Shown here in pieces: positions 22,808-36,600 of a stretch of 64,000 nt of DNA. The notes beneath the pieces were generated by a model, which had not been told where the DNA came from, ran no database searches, and was given only the letters and a program-made list of their open reading frames with translations. Each line of letters begins with the position of its first letter. Positions within the stretch are counted from its first letter, which is position 1. The DNA comes from Benincasa hispida (Eukaryota; Streptophyta; Magnoliopsida; Cucurbitales; Cucurbitaceae), in assembly GCF_009727055.1 (NCBI RefSeq), contig NC_052359.1, positions 8,663,733 through 8,727,732 of the forward strand. Reading direction: 5' to 3'. The position numbers and the translations under genes are program-made.

Positions 22808-24871
22808 TTGGGCTAGGTATCCTAATTCTCCCGGAGTCTCGTAGTTTGTAATATATACACATTGTTATGAATAAAATAAGAGTTATTTTATTTGGCATTT
22901 ACTCATATCCAATAAACAAAGCTTCATGGTTATCATATATAAACTTAAGCATATATATAAGATATACAAGTGGATCATGCCTTAAGTGATAACCTAAATA
23001 GGTCTATAGTATAAGGATTAAGGAGGGATACCTGATCCTTGTGACACTATGGATACGACCCGCTTTGTAGAGGTTTGCAAGTGTTGTGAAATACTACTGA
23101 TGGTAGATCCTGACCATTCATGTAGAGACATGCGAGTGGGGGTGTCCTATACAAAGAGTTTGTATAAGACTGGGCCACGAGATAACTAGTTTCTGTATAT
23201 AACGTCGTTGATACTGGAGACTTACATCTCACCTAAACGACCATAGGTGACATGACCTCCATCCTGAATGTTTTGTGAACTCCTGCCTTTGGAGGCGGTC
23301 CTTTAATTAGTATGGGTGAGAGTGGCCAGATTGCTAACTCAACATGTTTACCTTTTTAGGGCTTTGTTTGATTTGGGAGCTGAGAACTCAATTATACAAT
23401 ATGGAATTCACTCTTTCCCCGAAGCAGAGGTAAGTAGATAGATTGCTCTCTTAAGGGCTGATTCCGGGTCTTGAACATAGTAGCCACAACTTCTCTTTGG
23501 AAGAGAGGACTCAATCATAGTAGAACTATGACTTATGTTCATTAGAAGGATCAGTGGTACTTAAGGAGTTAGATGTAATTAAAGGGGCATAACAGTTATT
23601 ACTCAGATGTACTTACCAGCGATCTGTGAAGGGTTATTGCACTGTTGATTGGTTGATATAGACACATAAAATATTTATAGTTAGGAAAGTTCATCTGTCA
23701 GTCTTTAGTAGAGTGTCTGAAAGTTAATGAATGGTGGATCTCTGACTAAAGAGTTTAGTTAGTTATTCACGTACTGTTGGAGCTTCGAGCTACAGGTTCA
23801 TTAGGTCCCCTTGGTAGCTCAATGGATTCAAGTTGATAATCAATTCTTGGTATTGATTTGAAATGTTCAAATTGACAAGAGAAAATTCAATTATTATGAT
23901 ATGATTGGTATGGTGTATGAGATACATCTAGTGGAGGATTAATGTAAATAAGATTTACATTAAGGGCCATGAAATAAAACAAGAACTATGGTTTATATGT
24001 TTCATGAGATGAAATATTAAAACTATGGGTTATAAATATAGTATGGTAAGTTGGTCATTATATATATTTATAATAATATTAATTATTGGATAATTATATC
24101 TTTTTCTCTAATAACCAATTGAGTAGGAGGTTATTGGTAGTTTCATGGTAACCATGAGATAAAAGGAAAAACGTTTTCCTAAATTTAGCATGATTGAGAT
24201 TTTCCATTCTCGGAATTACTCACGGAAAGGAAAGTTGTTAAGTGGATTAGATTCACTAAACGATAGCTGAAGAGAGACTAAACGATCGTGGAGTGACACT
24301 ACACGATAGTTCACTCAGCTGACCTTTAGCTAAACGATCACATAGCATTTGTTAAACAATTGGACATCATCTATATGATAGACATTTGTCATCTCCCACT
24401 AGCTCAATTATTTATACGATCATTCTTCCTCCGGTCTCTTCCTCTAACCAAGTCCACACAGAGCCCACATTTTTGGATTCTCACACTGAGAATACCAAGG
24501 TAACCATTGTGGTGATGTCGTACTCAACTCGACTAAGTCGAGGTTTTTAGAGGTTGTTCGCTGTGTTCGTGATCTTGGAGATCGCTGTGTTTGTGGTCGC
24601 ATTGATCGTGCAGTGTAGCAATTGAAGTGTTCGAGCATTCGTGATTGCTGTCTTGCTGATTGTACGAGTGGAGATCGAGGGTGTTTGAAGATGAGTCTTC
24701 AAAGGTATGTTAATTTTTTCCTTGATTTTGTTAATAGCATGCTGTAATTTCGTATGTTGCATGACCAGTTAGTTTCCGTTTTTGTGCTGTAATTGCTTAT
24801 GTTCAAATACGAATGAAATTTGAAATGATCATTCCGTTGCTCACGAAAATCCCCATATCTAATTTCCTTCA
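22808..24871 (+). mobile_element. 2064-bp solo LTR inserted in the right LTR of the gag-only element, TSD TTTAC
   Basis: It begins TGTTGGGC and ends TTCCTTCA (TG...CA). TTTAC flanks it exactly at 22803-22807 and 24872-24876. When it is removed the host LTR reads straight through ('actttttac|taagtgggcc'), as in the left LTR. The sequence is related to the LTRs at 57673, 59692 and 63276. No internal region is present. Confidence 0.92.
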
Positions 24872-25050
24872 TTTACTAAGTGGGCCCAATTAAACAAATT
24901 AATATACTTTTTGCTAAACAAGAATTTTATGCAAATAATTTCTTTTTGAGTTAAACAATAAATTAACAAACACTTGAAAATACCCTAATTATCAACAAAT
25001 AAAAGCAGGTTTGTTATCATTAGAATATCAATTGATTAATTAAAATTAAT

Positions 25051-27430
25051 TAATTTGAGAAGGAAAAAAAAAATTCAAATCATAACTGGATTTGATTTTT
25101 TTTTTTAAATTTCTTTAATTAATGTGAAGTAGAGATTATTAGAAACAATATGTGATTTAAAAAAAAAATTGTGAATAAGAGATTAGAGGATTCAATGTGA
25201 TTTGTATTTTTATTTATACATTTATTTCAATTGAAGTAGATACTAGAGATAAAATGTGACTTTTAAAAAATATTTTTTGTGAATAAGAGACTAGAGGATA
25301 AAATATAATTTTTTTAAAAAAAATTTCCTTTATTTGTAAAGAAGTAGATATATATATATATATATTGGAAGTAAGAGAAGTAGAAATTGTTGAATATAAG
25401 ATGTGATTTTTTAAAATATTGTTCGGGAATTAGAGAGTAGAGAAAAATATGTGATTTCAATTTTTTTTATTTAATGTGAAATAGATATTAGTGATAAAAT
25501 GAGATTTTTTAATGATTTAAATGTAAAATTACGTAAGATATCTTAATTACCATCAACTAAAAAGGGCAAAAGGAAAAATTAAGCCTCGTTTGATTACTAA
25601 TTCGAAAAATTGTTCTAGAATACAAAGAATTTAGTAGAAAACAAAAATGAAAATACCTTTGTCACAATATTCGGAAACATATATGGTTATAATTTAAAAT
25701 TTTGAAATTTGAACTCAAAATTTAAAATTTTTGTTTGTTGTGAATTTGAAAATACAATAGAAGATTAATTTGGGTTTGATAAAATTCATTATTCTAGGTA
25801 ACAATAATAAAAAGTTATAATATAGCCTTTTGTTATTATTATGAATTTTAATTTTTAATAAGGGAAAGAAAGATAATGGAGAGATTACATGATGGAAAAA
25901 AGTTTTTTGATTGGTTAAAATACAATTGATAAAATGTATGAGAGATCAATAAATTTTTTCCGGAGAAAATAACATAAATAATTTTCATAAAGATAAAATA
26001 AAAGAATTATTTTATCAAAAAAGAAGATCCTATAAAATTGTAGGATTAATCTTGATAAGATGTTGCACCAGTTAAAATAATAGTAAGTATATTAATCTTC
26101 CATAAGATATTTTACAATAGAAATGGATATGAGATACACACTTTGTCGATGAGATGCTTCTTGGCTTTTAAAAAAATATATGTAATATCCAATTTGTAAT
26201 TTGTGTAGTAGGACATGAACATGTCTTGCAAAACGTGTGTTATGCTTTCATAATTTTTGAAAATAAAGAAAATGATAATTTATAGTTTTTAAAAATGAGT
26301 TATTTTTAGAAATCTTTTTTGAAAATAATTATACCAAACACATTTAATTATTTTTCTTATATTTTTATTTTTAAAAACATAAAATAAAAATGAATCACGA
26401 ATCAAATCGAACCCATATATTTTTTCCTATAACCTTTTTTAGATAGTATAGATATAGATACATCAATTTAATTTATGGCTATTTCCTTTAAATTGAATAA
26501 ATATAATCAATTGACTAAGATTGATTCAAAGCCCTTTAGTCAAATTGGCTTGCTTATAGTCACAATGATTACGAGTTGAAACTTATGACTAATATTTTCT
26601 TTAAAATAATAAAGTACCGAAGTTCCAATAGGATATTTCTCTTGGAAAAGTGATGGTTTTTTCTAATTAAACTCGAAAATAATATTATGCTTATATTAAA
26701 AATTGTAGATCGTGAACGGTAACAAATATCTCGACATTTTGTCAAAATTAGCCTAATTAAAGCTAATATTAAATTTGTACTATTTTAAAATTAAAGGCAG
26801 ATTCAATCTCTCCATACATCGAAAAATGATATTTCAATATTTAAACTAATTATATAGAAAACAATAAATAATAAAATAAAGGAAAGTATTTAGGTACCTT
26901 GTAGTATCTATCTTTTTGTATTTCATCGAATTGTTCAATCATAATTTGATTCGTTATAAATTTTTCTTACTTTTTTTTTAAAATAATTTTTTTTATAACC
27001 GATACATAAAGATGAATATATCTTGAAATGCATCGCTAAATATATAAATGAACTAAAAAAATCATAAATATATTCCATGTTCATAAGCAACCGTTATTAA
27101 TCTAAAATTCATCCATTCAAGAACTTGATGTAAATAAATTAAGTAAAGATATATTTTTTTTAAAACAAAAATAATAATATTCTTGAAATTATTTATTGCA
27201 ACTAGTATTTTTTTTTTAATTTTTTTTTTTAACAATTGTTTTACAAAGTCTCCTAAAAAGCCAAGCCCGTCCAAGGGGCATATCCGTAATAATCCCTCGC
27301 CGATATCGAAATTCAAGTTGTCGGAAGAAATTTGGAAAACGTTCCCAAAATAATAATAATAACAATAAAAAAATAAAATAGAAGAAGTTGACCTCACTAG
27401 GCGCTGACCGTCACTAAAATAATAGTTTCC
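25051..27430. other. AT-rich intergenic DNA upstream of the PATROL1-like gene
   Basis: No gene, terminal repeats or coding homology are seen. 25100-25510 has loosely repeated 'gaagtagatattagagataaaatgtgattt'-like units of about 80-100 bp, suggesting old tandem amplification, and a short (TA)n run near 25350. Confidence 0.5.
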
Positions 27431-27431
27431 A

Positions 27432-27631
27432 ATGGCATATTACGTAATTCACGAAACTCTCAAGGGCAAAATCGGAATAACGAAATGTGAAATCTTCGAC
27501 TTCTATTACAAAGGCCGTTATACATTACAATCCATTTTTTCGCGCTCCTTAAAGAAGCTTTGCTTTGCTTCCATCTCTGATTCTTTACCGTTTCTTCTTA
27601 ATCTTCTTGCATTCCATCGTGCTGGTCGGCG
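27432..27631 (+). promoter_or_regulatory. probable promoter and 5' UTR of the PATROL1-like gene
   Basis: The base composition shifts from AT-rich to mixed, and a pyrimidine-rich leader ('ctttaccgtttcttcttaat') lies before the ATG at 27632. No convincing TATA box is visible; the transcription start is inferred only. Confidence 0.4.
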
Positions 27632-30600
27632 ATGGGGTCGAGTTCTCTGTTGCAGCGGTACCGTCGTGACCGGCAAAAGCTGTTGGCATTCTTGCTGTCC
27701 TCGGGTTTGATCAGAGAGTTGAGGACTCCGGCCGGTCCTATCACTAATCTCTCCGCTGTCGACCTTGACTCTCTCAGTGCTAGCTATGTTTTGGAGTGCA
27801 TTAAATCCGGTAATTCTGCCTCCTCGTGTGTGAGAGATGAGTGGTAGTTCTTGTAATCTCTTTAGCTTGGTTTGAGTGAAAGATATGGTATCGAATTTGT
27901 AGCTTAATCTATAGCTAACACTCGGAACGAAGCTGGAATTCGTTTTTCGGTTCTTTTAGTTTTGTTTTTCAATGGAGTGGATTCGACTTCCTTGTTTGGG
28001 ATTGGAATGTTTGTGTCAACTGTTCTGTGGTGGAGTGTTGGCTGTTTTCCATTTTTTTAAGTGCGGTCTCTGTTTTTTAGTTGACCGAATAGCGTAACTG
28101 CGAACACTTGTGATGAATTTAATTTCGTTGTTATTTTCTTGTTTAGGTGGAGTTATCGACATTTCTACAGCAGCTAAGATGAAACTACATGAATCTTCTT
28201 ACCCGATTATAGTAAGAATATGCTTGTGAGAAGTTATTTGAATTTGTATTTTCTTTGCGATTAACATTCCGCTGCGTTGTTGTTCTATCGAAAGAAAATA
28301 TATCGTGCTAATGCTCCGAGCAATTTAGATTCTGAAGCGGAATGTTTAGTTTATGCACTATCTGAAAATGCTGGATTGAAACTTAAGCTCCGCCGAAGTT
28401 TCTGGTGATTTCGTTTTTTTATATGACGATTAGCAAACATTTTTCTTCCGGACTATCTCCGTTGCATTTAACGACGCATTTATTTTCTGTGCGCCAGAGT
28501 GACTATCGGCGTCTTTACTTTGTTTGGGTAGTTGATCATATACCTAGGAAGGTGCGACTTCGACAAATTTGACTTTCAAGTTTTACCAAAAAGATTTCGA
28601 TTTTGTGCGTGTTTTTCTTCACGAAGATTTAACTGTAATTAGTAGTGTAGTGACTTTGTTTCAGGAAATTTTATTTCATTAGAATTGATAGAAAGTTTGT
28701 ACGTATGTTTGTATTACTTACTAATTTGATTTATGAATGCAGAGACAATCTCGATTCCAGACTTCTTATTTTCTACATTCTCATCCAGATTTTTCTGGAG
28801 CACCTCCTAGCCGTGCACCACCACCTATTATGGTTGAAAGGTCCTGTAGTAGTGACATGTCATGTTCATCTAGGTCGCTTGAGTCTTCATTTGATGACAA
28901 TATTGCAAGCTCTAGTGATGACTGTGGTCCTCGATCTAATGAAACAACAGTCACACCTTCGAAACTTGGGAAAGATCTCGAAGTTCCGGCTTTAGGACTA
29001 CCGAAATTGTATACAGGTATTTGGTGCTTTTATTCTTCTATTAAAACGAGGTTTCGTTTCAGAATGTTTCAGAAACTGACATGATTAACCTTTCATGTTT
29101 ATCCATGAAAGGGAACTATCTGCTAGTCGTTTTGGTTCTGGTTACATTTTCTTTCTGTATAATTTTCCAAAACAATATCCCAAGGTGGGATATCTCATCT
29201 CCTCTCTTTTGTAATTTTCTTTTGATAAGGAAATGCTTGTTTCATATAAAAAGAAAGTTATCCAAAACAATATTCCAAAGCTTTCCCTTCTCCCATCAGT
29301 TATATTGAAAATTGAAATTGATTCATGGTTTTATGATGATTAAAGGATTGGCAGATGATGACTTGAATGAAACAGCATATATAGTCTTGCTAGCATCAAT
29401 GGCATTTTCCAGGTGCGCTCTCTTCTTATGGGAATGCTGTTTTAGTGTTTTATTTATTTTATTTTATTTTTTTCCTGCTTATACTTGCCAGATTTTACCG
29501 TTCCTTTCCGGAAAACCTCAACATGAATATGTGTTCATGTCTCTTTCTTGTTTTCTTTTTCTGAAAGTGGTTGGGAGCATAAAATGTAGAGGTCTTCTTT
29601 ATCATTTATGTGTTCTCTCTCTCTCTCTATAACCAGGATCGAAATCTATTCATTTGAGGACAAAAAGAAAGAAAATGTTATTAAACATAGTGCAGGGATG
29701 AAAAGTACAAGGGATGAAGTAGATGTTCAATCAGAAAATTTTGAAAGACATTTGAATTTGCTTCACGCTGTCCACAACCAGATGCAGGCAAGGCATAGAT
29801 TCATTCTCTAAAATGATCTTATAGCAATTTCCTTTTTACATTGAGGTCATGTGTCTTAAACTTTACAATCCATTAAATAAATTATAATTAGAGCCATTTT
29901 GCTGCATATAGGGACATATTTTCTGTTCTCAAGAGGTTAACAGAAGTTTTCTAATTCATATATGTTGATGTTTCTGAGGTAAAGCATATGGTTTCTCTTT
30001 TCTAACTCATAGCTTATGCCATATAGTTGTTTATTATACATGTATAGATGACACGCCGATATTGCATGGTAAATAGTGAATGCAATTGTCTTGTCACATG
30101 CTGGCCTGGAATGGCTCATAAAGCAGGATAAATATATTAATAGATGTTCCCTGTCCTCCCTGTTCCCCTTCCTCTCTCGTATCTCTTCCCCTCATTAACT
30201 TGGCCAATAGCTGATCTTAACTCGGTATTTATATCATTTGACCAGATTTCAGCAATTGCTGATGCATGCATGAGGAAACGGTTAATGGAATTGGCTGCAA
30301 GGAGAAACTGGGGGCAAATTAATGTTCCTCAAATTTTGTTGGCCCTTTTGCATGGTGTTTTCAGATCAGATTTTCCTAGTGAGAAATCTTATATCCAGTG
30401 GAAGCTCAGACAGGTAATCAACTATGGACAATTGAAGGAGAAAATCTTTGCATTTCTTACCGTAGTTAAAATTGCTCAAAAGCTCTCTAGTTCTTTTTTA
30501 GGCATTGCTGTTTCTAATTTTGGACCACACACATCTAGTAGGGAGCAACCAATTGTATTATCTTGGGTGCCTTATGACCACACAGCTGTAGAGGCTCAAT

Positions 30601-33600
30601 TATGGATACCTTCTGAGAAAAAAGAAACCGTGTATGTATATAACATATATTGGAAACCATATATTCAAAAACGGAGAAGTGAATAACCTTCCAATCTAGG
30701 TCTTTACACCTTCCTTAGGTTGTAGTCCAGACTTGGGCTCTTGAAACTCTGAAAACCTTGATACTTCCGTTGAGATTGACATATCTGTTGGGGCCTGCAA
30801 CTATGAGATGTTGATTCGGTGGCAATAAAGTGAAGGGCTTATAGTAACTGCAGTTTTATGACTAATGCTTGTCCAGCACTAGAGATGTGCATAATAGATC
30901 CTTTCTTTTTCGGTTTTTTAGTTGAAAAACTTTTATGCCATAGATGTTGGCTAATTTGAACTGTATGTTGAATTAATCAAGGCTGTTACTAGAACAGATG
31001 GCTGAAGGATTTTGTATTGGATTCTGAGGTTAGATAAAAGCATTTCAGATCACAGTTGTGGTCTGTGTCATGACATTACAGTGTTGAAGGAAGTATATGT
31101 GATTTGATATTATGTAATGGGTAGCATTGGTGTGGATTTCTTCAAAGTACTTGTACAAAAAGAAAAAATGAAAAAAAAAACTCCTTACACGTAAGAGTGT
31201 ACAATTTTGAAAAAATTGTAAAATAAATTAACTAAATGTGGTTGTTTATTATTATTTTTGATTAACTGAATGGGGTTGGAAGTTACACCAGTTGATTGTA
31301 AATTTTCTTAAAACGATGAGGTATCATGTAAGAGTAGGAATGTGAGTACAGTTTGATATAGACATAAAATCTCTTCTCCTTTCTTTAACTATAAAGTTTG
31401 GTATCTACGACCTGCATCTATAGGTCAATATTTTGGAAGAATTCTGTTTCTCTGCTAATCTCGTGGCATCTGAACGTCGAATCTGTGAAAGCTCTCTTAT
31501 GAAGATCAGAAGTACCAAGGTTGCATTTCTTTTTGTTTACTTTAATCCAATACAGAGTATTTAATGCTAGTTTAGAGTGGCTAGCTTTAGAGTTTTCAAA
31601 ATTTCCTCTATGATCAATCTTACAAAAGAATCTGAATTATTTCATTTTTGAACATGGTAGGAATGGGATATCAATATGGTTCCATCTGAGCGTGCTAAAA
31701 TTTTGTCGGGTATTGCACGAGTACTGTCAAAATTGTCAGCCGTTGCTGCATATCACTTTAACATCAGATTATATGAGAAATTGCTTTTTGGCATACTTGG
31801 TGCTATTAATGACAACCATCCCATTATGGTACGTTTTTCTTCTAATTTTTGTTTGAGTTGATTTTGCATGTGTTGTTAATTGAGGCTCATAACATATGAT
31901 GATTAGTTTCTTTCCTTGGTACAGGAAGTGGATGACAGTCTCGTCCTTGTAAAATTGACTTGGCCTGTTTTAGGAATTACTTCGGAAGTACACAGTGTGA
32001 TCCATGGGTGGGTTCTTTTCCAGCAGGTACTCTTTGAAGTGATTAGATGGCTCATTTTCTTATAACAAACTGCACAATTGAATCCTACGTCAACAAATTG
32101 AAAATTTAAATTAATTTTTTTGTTAATGATTTTTCACTGTAATAACTTTTTGTTATGGTAGGATAGGTCAGACATGCCATGTAATTGTTTCTTTTATCCT
32201 CGAGCCATTGTTGATTATTTCTACTAGAAAACCTATTCTTTTTTGTTGCATACCTGCAGGCACAATATTTTCATTATTTTTTCTTCCTGATTGCATAAGA
32301 TTTCTTTACATGTCAGTAGAAGTTCCATTTTTCTTCAATGGTTCATGGTTCATGTTGAGATATTTTGGTCGAAGATGTTTAGAGCATGAATAAAAAATTA
32401 ACATGCCAAAGTATTAATTTAAACTTTTGACTTTAGAAGTGACTCAACATGGAATCAGAGTGGAAGATCTTGTGTTCTATACTAATATTATATGTCCCAC
32501 AGAAATGAAATATGTCTTATCGTCTAGTTATTAGGCAAAAAAAGGATTTAGCTATATGTTTAGGAAAATATTTTTTGCTGTATTTCATCTAATTTAATTT
32601 TTCCTATTGAAGTTTGTCAAGACAGATGAAATTTCATTCTTGGACGATGCTATTATTGAGTTACAGAAAATTGCATCATCTAAAAATGATGATGGGAAGG
32701 AGGAACAATATTTGCAAAGCCCATCATGTTCAATTACATGCAATGGCAATGAAATGAAGTTAAGTTTGGCAGAGGCCGTCTTCTTCTTAATTAGCAGTTG
32801 GTGTGACATTAAACTACAAGCCTATCATTTGCATTTCCTTAAGGTGAATTTCAATTATTAATTATCTTTTTCCCTCTGATATCCTGTTAGCCCCATAAAT
32901 ATCTTTTAGATTACCCAGGTTTCTTAATGTAAGATCCCGAAATCATCATACCTCCATTATTATTTCAAGTGTATCATTGCCCTCATATTTCTTTCAGTTA
33001 TCACGTCCCTAAATGTTCTACATACCCGTATCGTTTCTCTATACTAATTTAGCATTTTTCTTTTAAATCAGAAACCTTCTTACTTTGGCAAAGTGGTGAG
33101 CGTATTGTCCACCGTTGGAGTTATTACTTCTTATGATGGTGATACTGTAAAGGTAGGTGGTAATTCCCCATTGTACTTGAATAGATATTTATTTTGTAGA
33201 TATTTTGTGCTTCTTTATGTTTTCATAAAATTACATTTTAGCCAGTTCATGTCTCGAAGGTAATTTGCTCCCAGCATAAATTCAACAGGAAAAATCCAGT
33301 CTCCTAATTATTTTTACTATTTAGCAAAAAAAAAAAAAAAAAAAAAAAATTCATTGATGATTGGGAAGTTACTAATATCTACAAAGACAAAAATTCTCTT
33401 GCGAGTAAGATGAAAAATTATAATGGCAAACCCCTTACTTCTTAAAACAAAGACTTCAGAGTTCTGAGTATAACATACCTGAATTGTTTAGTCATGTGGA
33501 GTTTTGCTTGTTTATCATGTTATGATGAGGGCATTAAGGGATTGGAGGTAATAATTTCCTGATGGTATATGGAATTTTTAAACTAGCTTTAGTTATAATT

Positions 33601-36600
33601 TTGTTTTGGAATAAGAAACATTTTATTGATTAATGAAATATGGATACCCCAGAAGCCAATAGGCTATTACAAGAAACATTTCCAACTGAAGACTAAATAA
33701 GACAAGCTGAAAAGATTAAATAGGCGCTTATCTTTGCACTAATAAAAAAAAGCAATAGACAAAACCAAATCCATAGACCCATCAAAAGAGGAAAAAGAGC
33801 TAGCAAAGTGACGTTGCAAGCTTTAGTTATAATGTTGCCAACTGAATTAGCAAAATTTTAGGAACCTGCTGGTGCTTGCATAATTAAGTTTGAGGATTGT
33901 TTCAATTTCTTTTAATCACGTATTATAATGAACAAAAACGAAAATTGAGCTCATCTGACCAGCTTATTCTTTTTATCGATGGTAGTTGCTTCAAATAGCT
34001 TGTTTTTTCTATCATCTGGTGTGGTGCGTTCTTTGCTATTGTTTGAGGGATTTGGTTACGAAGGAATAGGAGAGCTTGTGAGGGGTTCAAGAGATCTAGA
34101 AAAGAAATGTGTTCTCTTATTAGATTTAATGCGTTTCAGTGAGCGTTTTTACTAGATTCATTTTTGTAGTTATCCTTTAGGCCTTGTCCTTTTGAATTGC
34201 ATTCATATTTTGTACAGTTAGTCCCAAGTCTGGGTTCTCTTTTGTTGGACGTTTTCTGTATTCCTTTTGCACTTTTCACTTTATCCTAATGAAATTAGGC
34301 TTTCTGATGGGAAACAAGTATAGTTATTCCTCATAGATCATTTGTTAGGTAAAGAAACAAAAAGTTATTAGGTATGCATTTCAATTTATTTTAATTTTGT
34401 TTTATATCAATCGGAATTAAAATAATACTTTTGAGGGCAGCAGGGTTTAGTTTCCAGATGGTGTGAATTTCATGTTTTTTAAATGTTCAAATTGGGACTA
34501 ATCAGGCATGTGATATTTATTTGTTTATTTTGAAAGGAAGCTACCTTTCCATAGATATTAGAAAGTTATAGACGAAATCACTGTAGAAAACTCCTTTTTT
34601 GGAGACTGCAACTATGACTGTTTGGCATAATAATATCCCTCGTTTAAGGGAAGAGGGTTTTCCTCCTCCATTTTCCTCGACTTTACAACTAGACTGATAT
34701 TAAGGGAAAGGATAGGGAAAGCATTATAAAATTGTCCTTTTTACTCATTCTTTTGAATCTTATTCGTCAATAATTTTCTTCAGTTAACAAGATTGGATGG
34801 TTTGAAAGCGAGTGGAGCTAGAAAACTCAGAACCTATGTTGAGAGGTCCATTGAAGCTGCTTACAAAGCAGTAAGTCTCATTGGATATGACAAAGACAGT
34901 ATCCTGATATGATGAAGTGAGAAAGCATTTTTTCACTACTATACATTATAGTGTTCTCAATGATTTTAATCTGCTTATTTGGTTAGGTAGAGAATAGTGT
35001 AAATTCTGAATCCAAAGAGACTACACACCCTCTGGCTCTGCTTGCCAATAGACTACGATTGGTTGCTGAGAAAGAAATTACTGTATTCTTCCCAGTGTTA
35101 CGTCAATTATGTCCTGATTCTGGGATAATTGCAGCCATGCTATTGCACCAATTTTATGGAGAAAAATTGGTTTGTTTCGTTAATTCCTTCTGTAAAATTT
35201 AGTGTTTTGCCGATGCTGTTTTCTTCTTTCTTCTTTTTTATTTTTTATTTTATTTTATTTTTCTTTTTTACTTATTCTGGGTATTTATTTCATCAAATTG
35301 CAGAAGCCATTCTTAAAGGAAGTATCAAATCTTTCTGATGATGTAAGGTCAGTGCTTCCAGCTGCTTATTCCTTAGATCGTGACCTAACTCATCTGTTTA
35401 CTTCTGCTTCCAAAGAAAGTAGATTAAGTCCCCTTCTCAAGGAAGACCTTGAGCATTATCCGGTCAGCCCATTTTTTCCCTTTTTACTCTGTCACATTTG
35501 GTTGTGTAATGCTTGTATTTGAATCTTTTATTTTGTTTGCTTGTGGTCATTTTGAACTCAAGAGAACGTAGTCAATTATCCTTCCATTGTTAAGAAGATT
35601 ATGCATATCAATTTGGATCATGTTACAACTCTCTGTCCTATTTGAAGTAGCGCATTGTTGAAACTACTTAATTGTAACTTTTATGGATCACATTTTGAAT
35701 AAGTTTTCACCTCTTGTCCAATATGTTGAATTATGGTTTTGATTAGATACTATCTAGTGTGAGGTTTTGTTCCATCGTCATGTTTGTAGATTATATATAG
35801 GGTTGTTTTCAAATATAGTAAAATGAACCAAAATATTTTCAAATACAGCAAAATGTACAGCCTATCAGCTTTGACATTTTGCTATATTTGTAAATATCTT
35901 CAATAGTTTTGTCATTTATAACAATTTACCTTACATCTATGCATCTTATGCATCCATATTTGATCTTTTTTCATATGGTATCCATGTACTAATTTAGTGA
36001 ACACAATCATGTGTGGGTGTGTCATGTATTATATTCGTGTTGTCTCTTCTGTTTGTAATCTATATTTCTTAGGCGCTGTTTATTTCAACAGGTAAATATA
36101 CAGCAAGTAAAGAAAATAATAATAATAATTAAAACCCCAGAAAAGGAACGAAAGAACAATAACTCCTCGCAGACAATGAAAAACCCAAGAAAAAACCACC
36201 AACATAATCAAACCACAAACTAAAGAACCAAAGCTTGGGAGCAATACCTTTTTAGTTCATGAGGTCTTACAATAGTTGCCTTTAGTCTCTTAACTTCTGA
36301 AATCATACAATTTAATCCCTAGGCTTTGAAACTGTTCCAAATAAGACTTTGATTTTAATTTTTAGTAAGGCATTTCAACAGAAATATGACAGGACATTTT
36401 TTAACTGATTTTACTGATGTCGAGGAAAAATAGCTATTTTATTATGAATATTGTAATTAGTAGATGTTCATAAACTCCCATAGCCACGTATCCATGTTCA
36501 CTTGGCAGCCTCATAAATAGGGGTTTGTAGAGATCTTTTGTACATGTAATTCAACTTATAAAGAAACATTTTACTCTCTAATCTCTCTCTACTCTCTTTT

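Larger units (their letters stand above)
19009..25050 (-). mobile_element. gag-only copia-like retrotransposon with LTRs, right LTR interrupted
   Basis: The left LTR (19009-19287) starts TGTAGGATCG and ends GCCAACA. The right LTR starts with the same TGTAGGATCGG at about 22739 and, after a 2-kb insertion is skipped, follows the left copy to about 25050. Element orientation is minus: next to the right LTR lies the PBS-like 'ttggtatccaagc' (read on the minus strand), and next to the left LTR lies the purine tract 'aaaatggagagattg'. The internal 3.45 kb encodes only a decayed gag (20740-22428); no protease, integrase, RT or RNase H is recognisable. It therefore resembles non-autonomous LTR elements that carry gag alone. 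Confidence 0.8.

Noticed and set aside
30414..30686. extension of the 180-codon frame past exon 6 of the PATROL1-like gene
   Set aside because: The conserved protein leaves the frame at the GT donor after 30413; the rest is intron.
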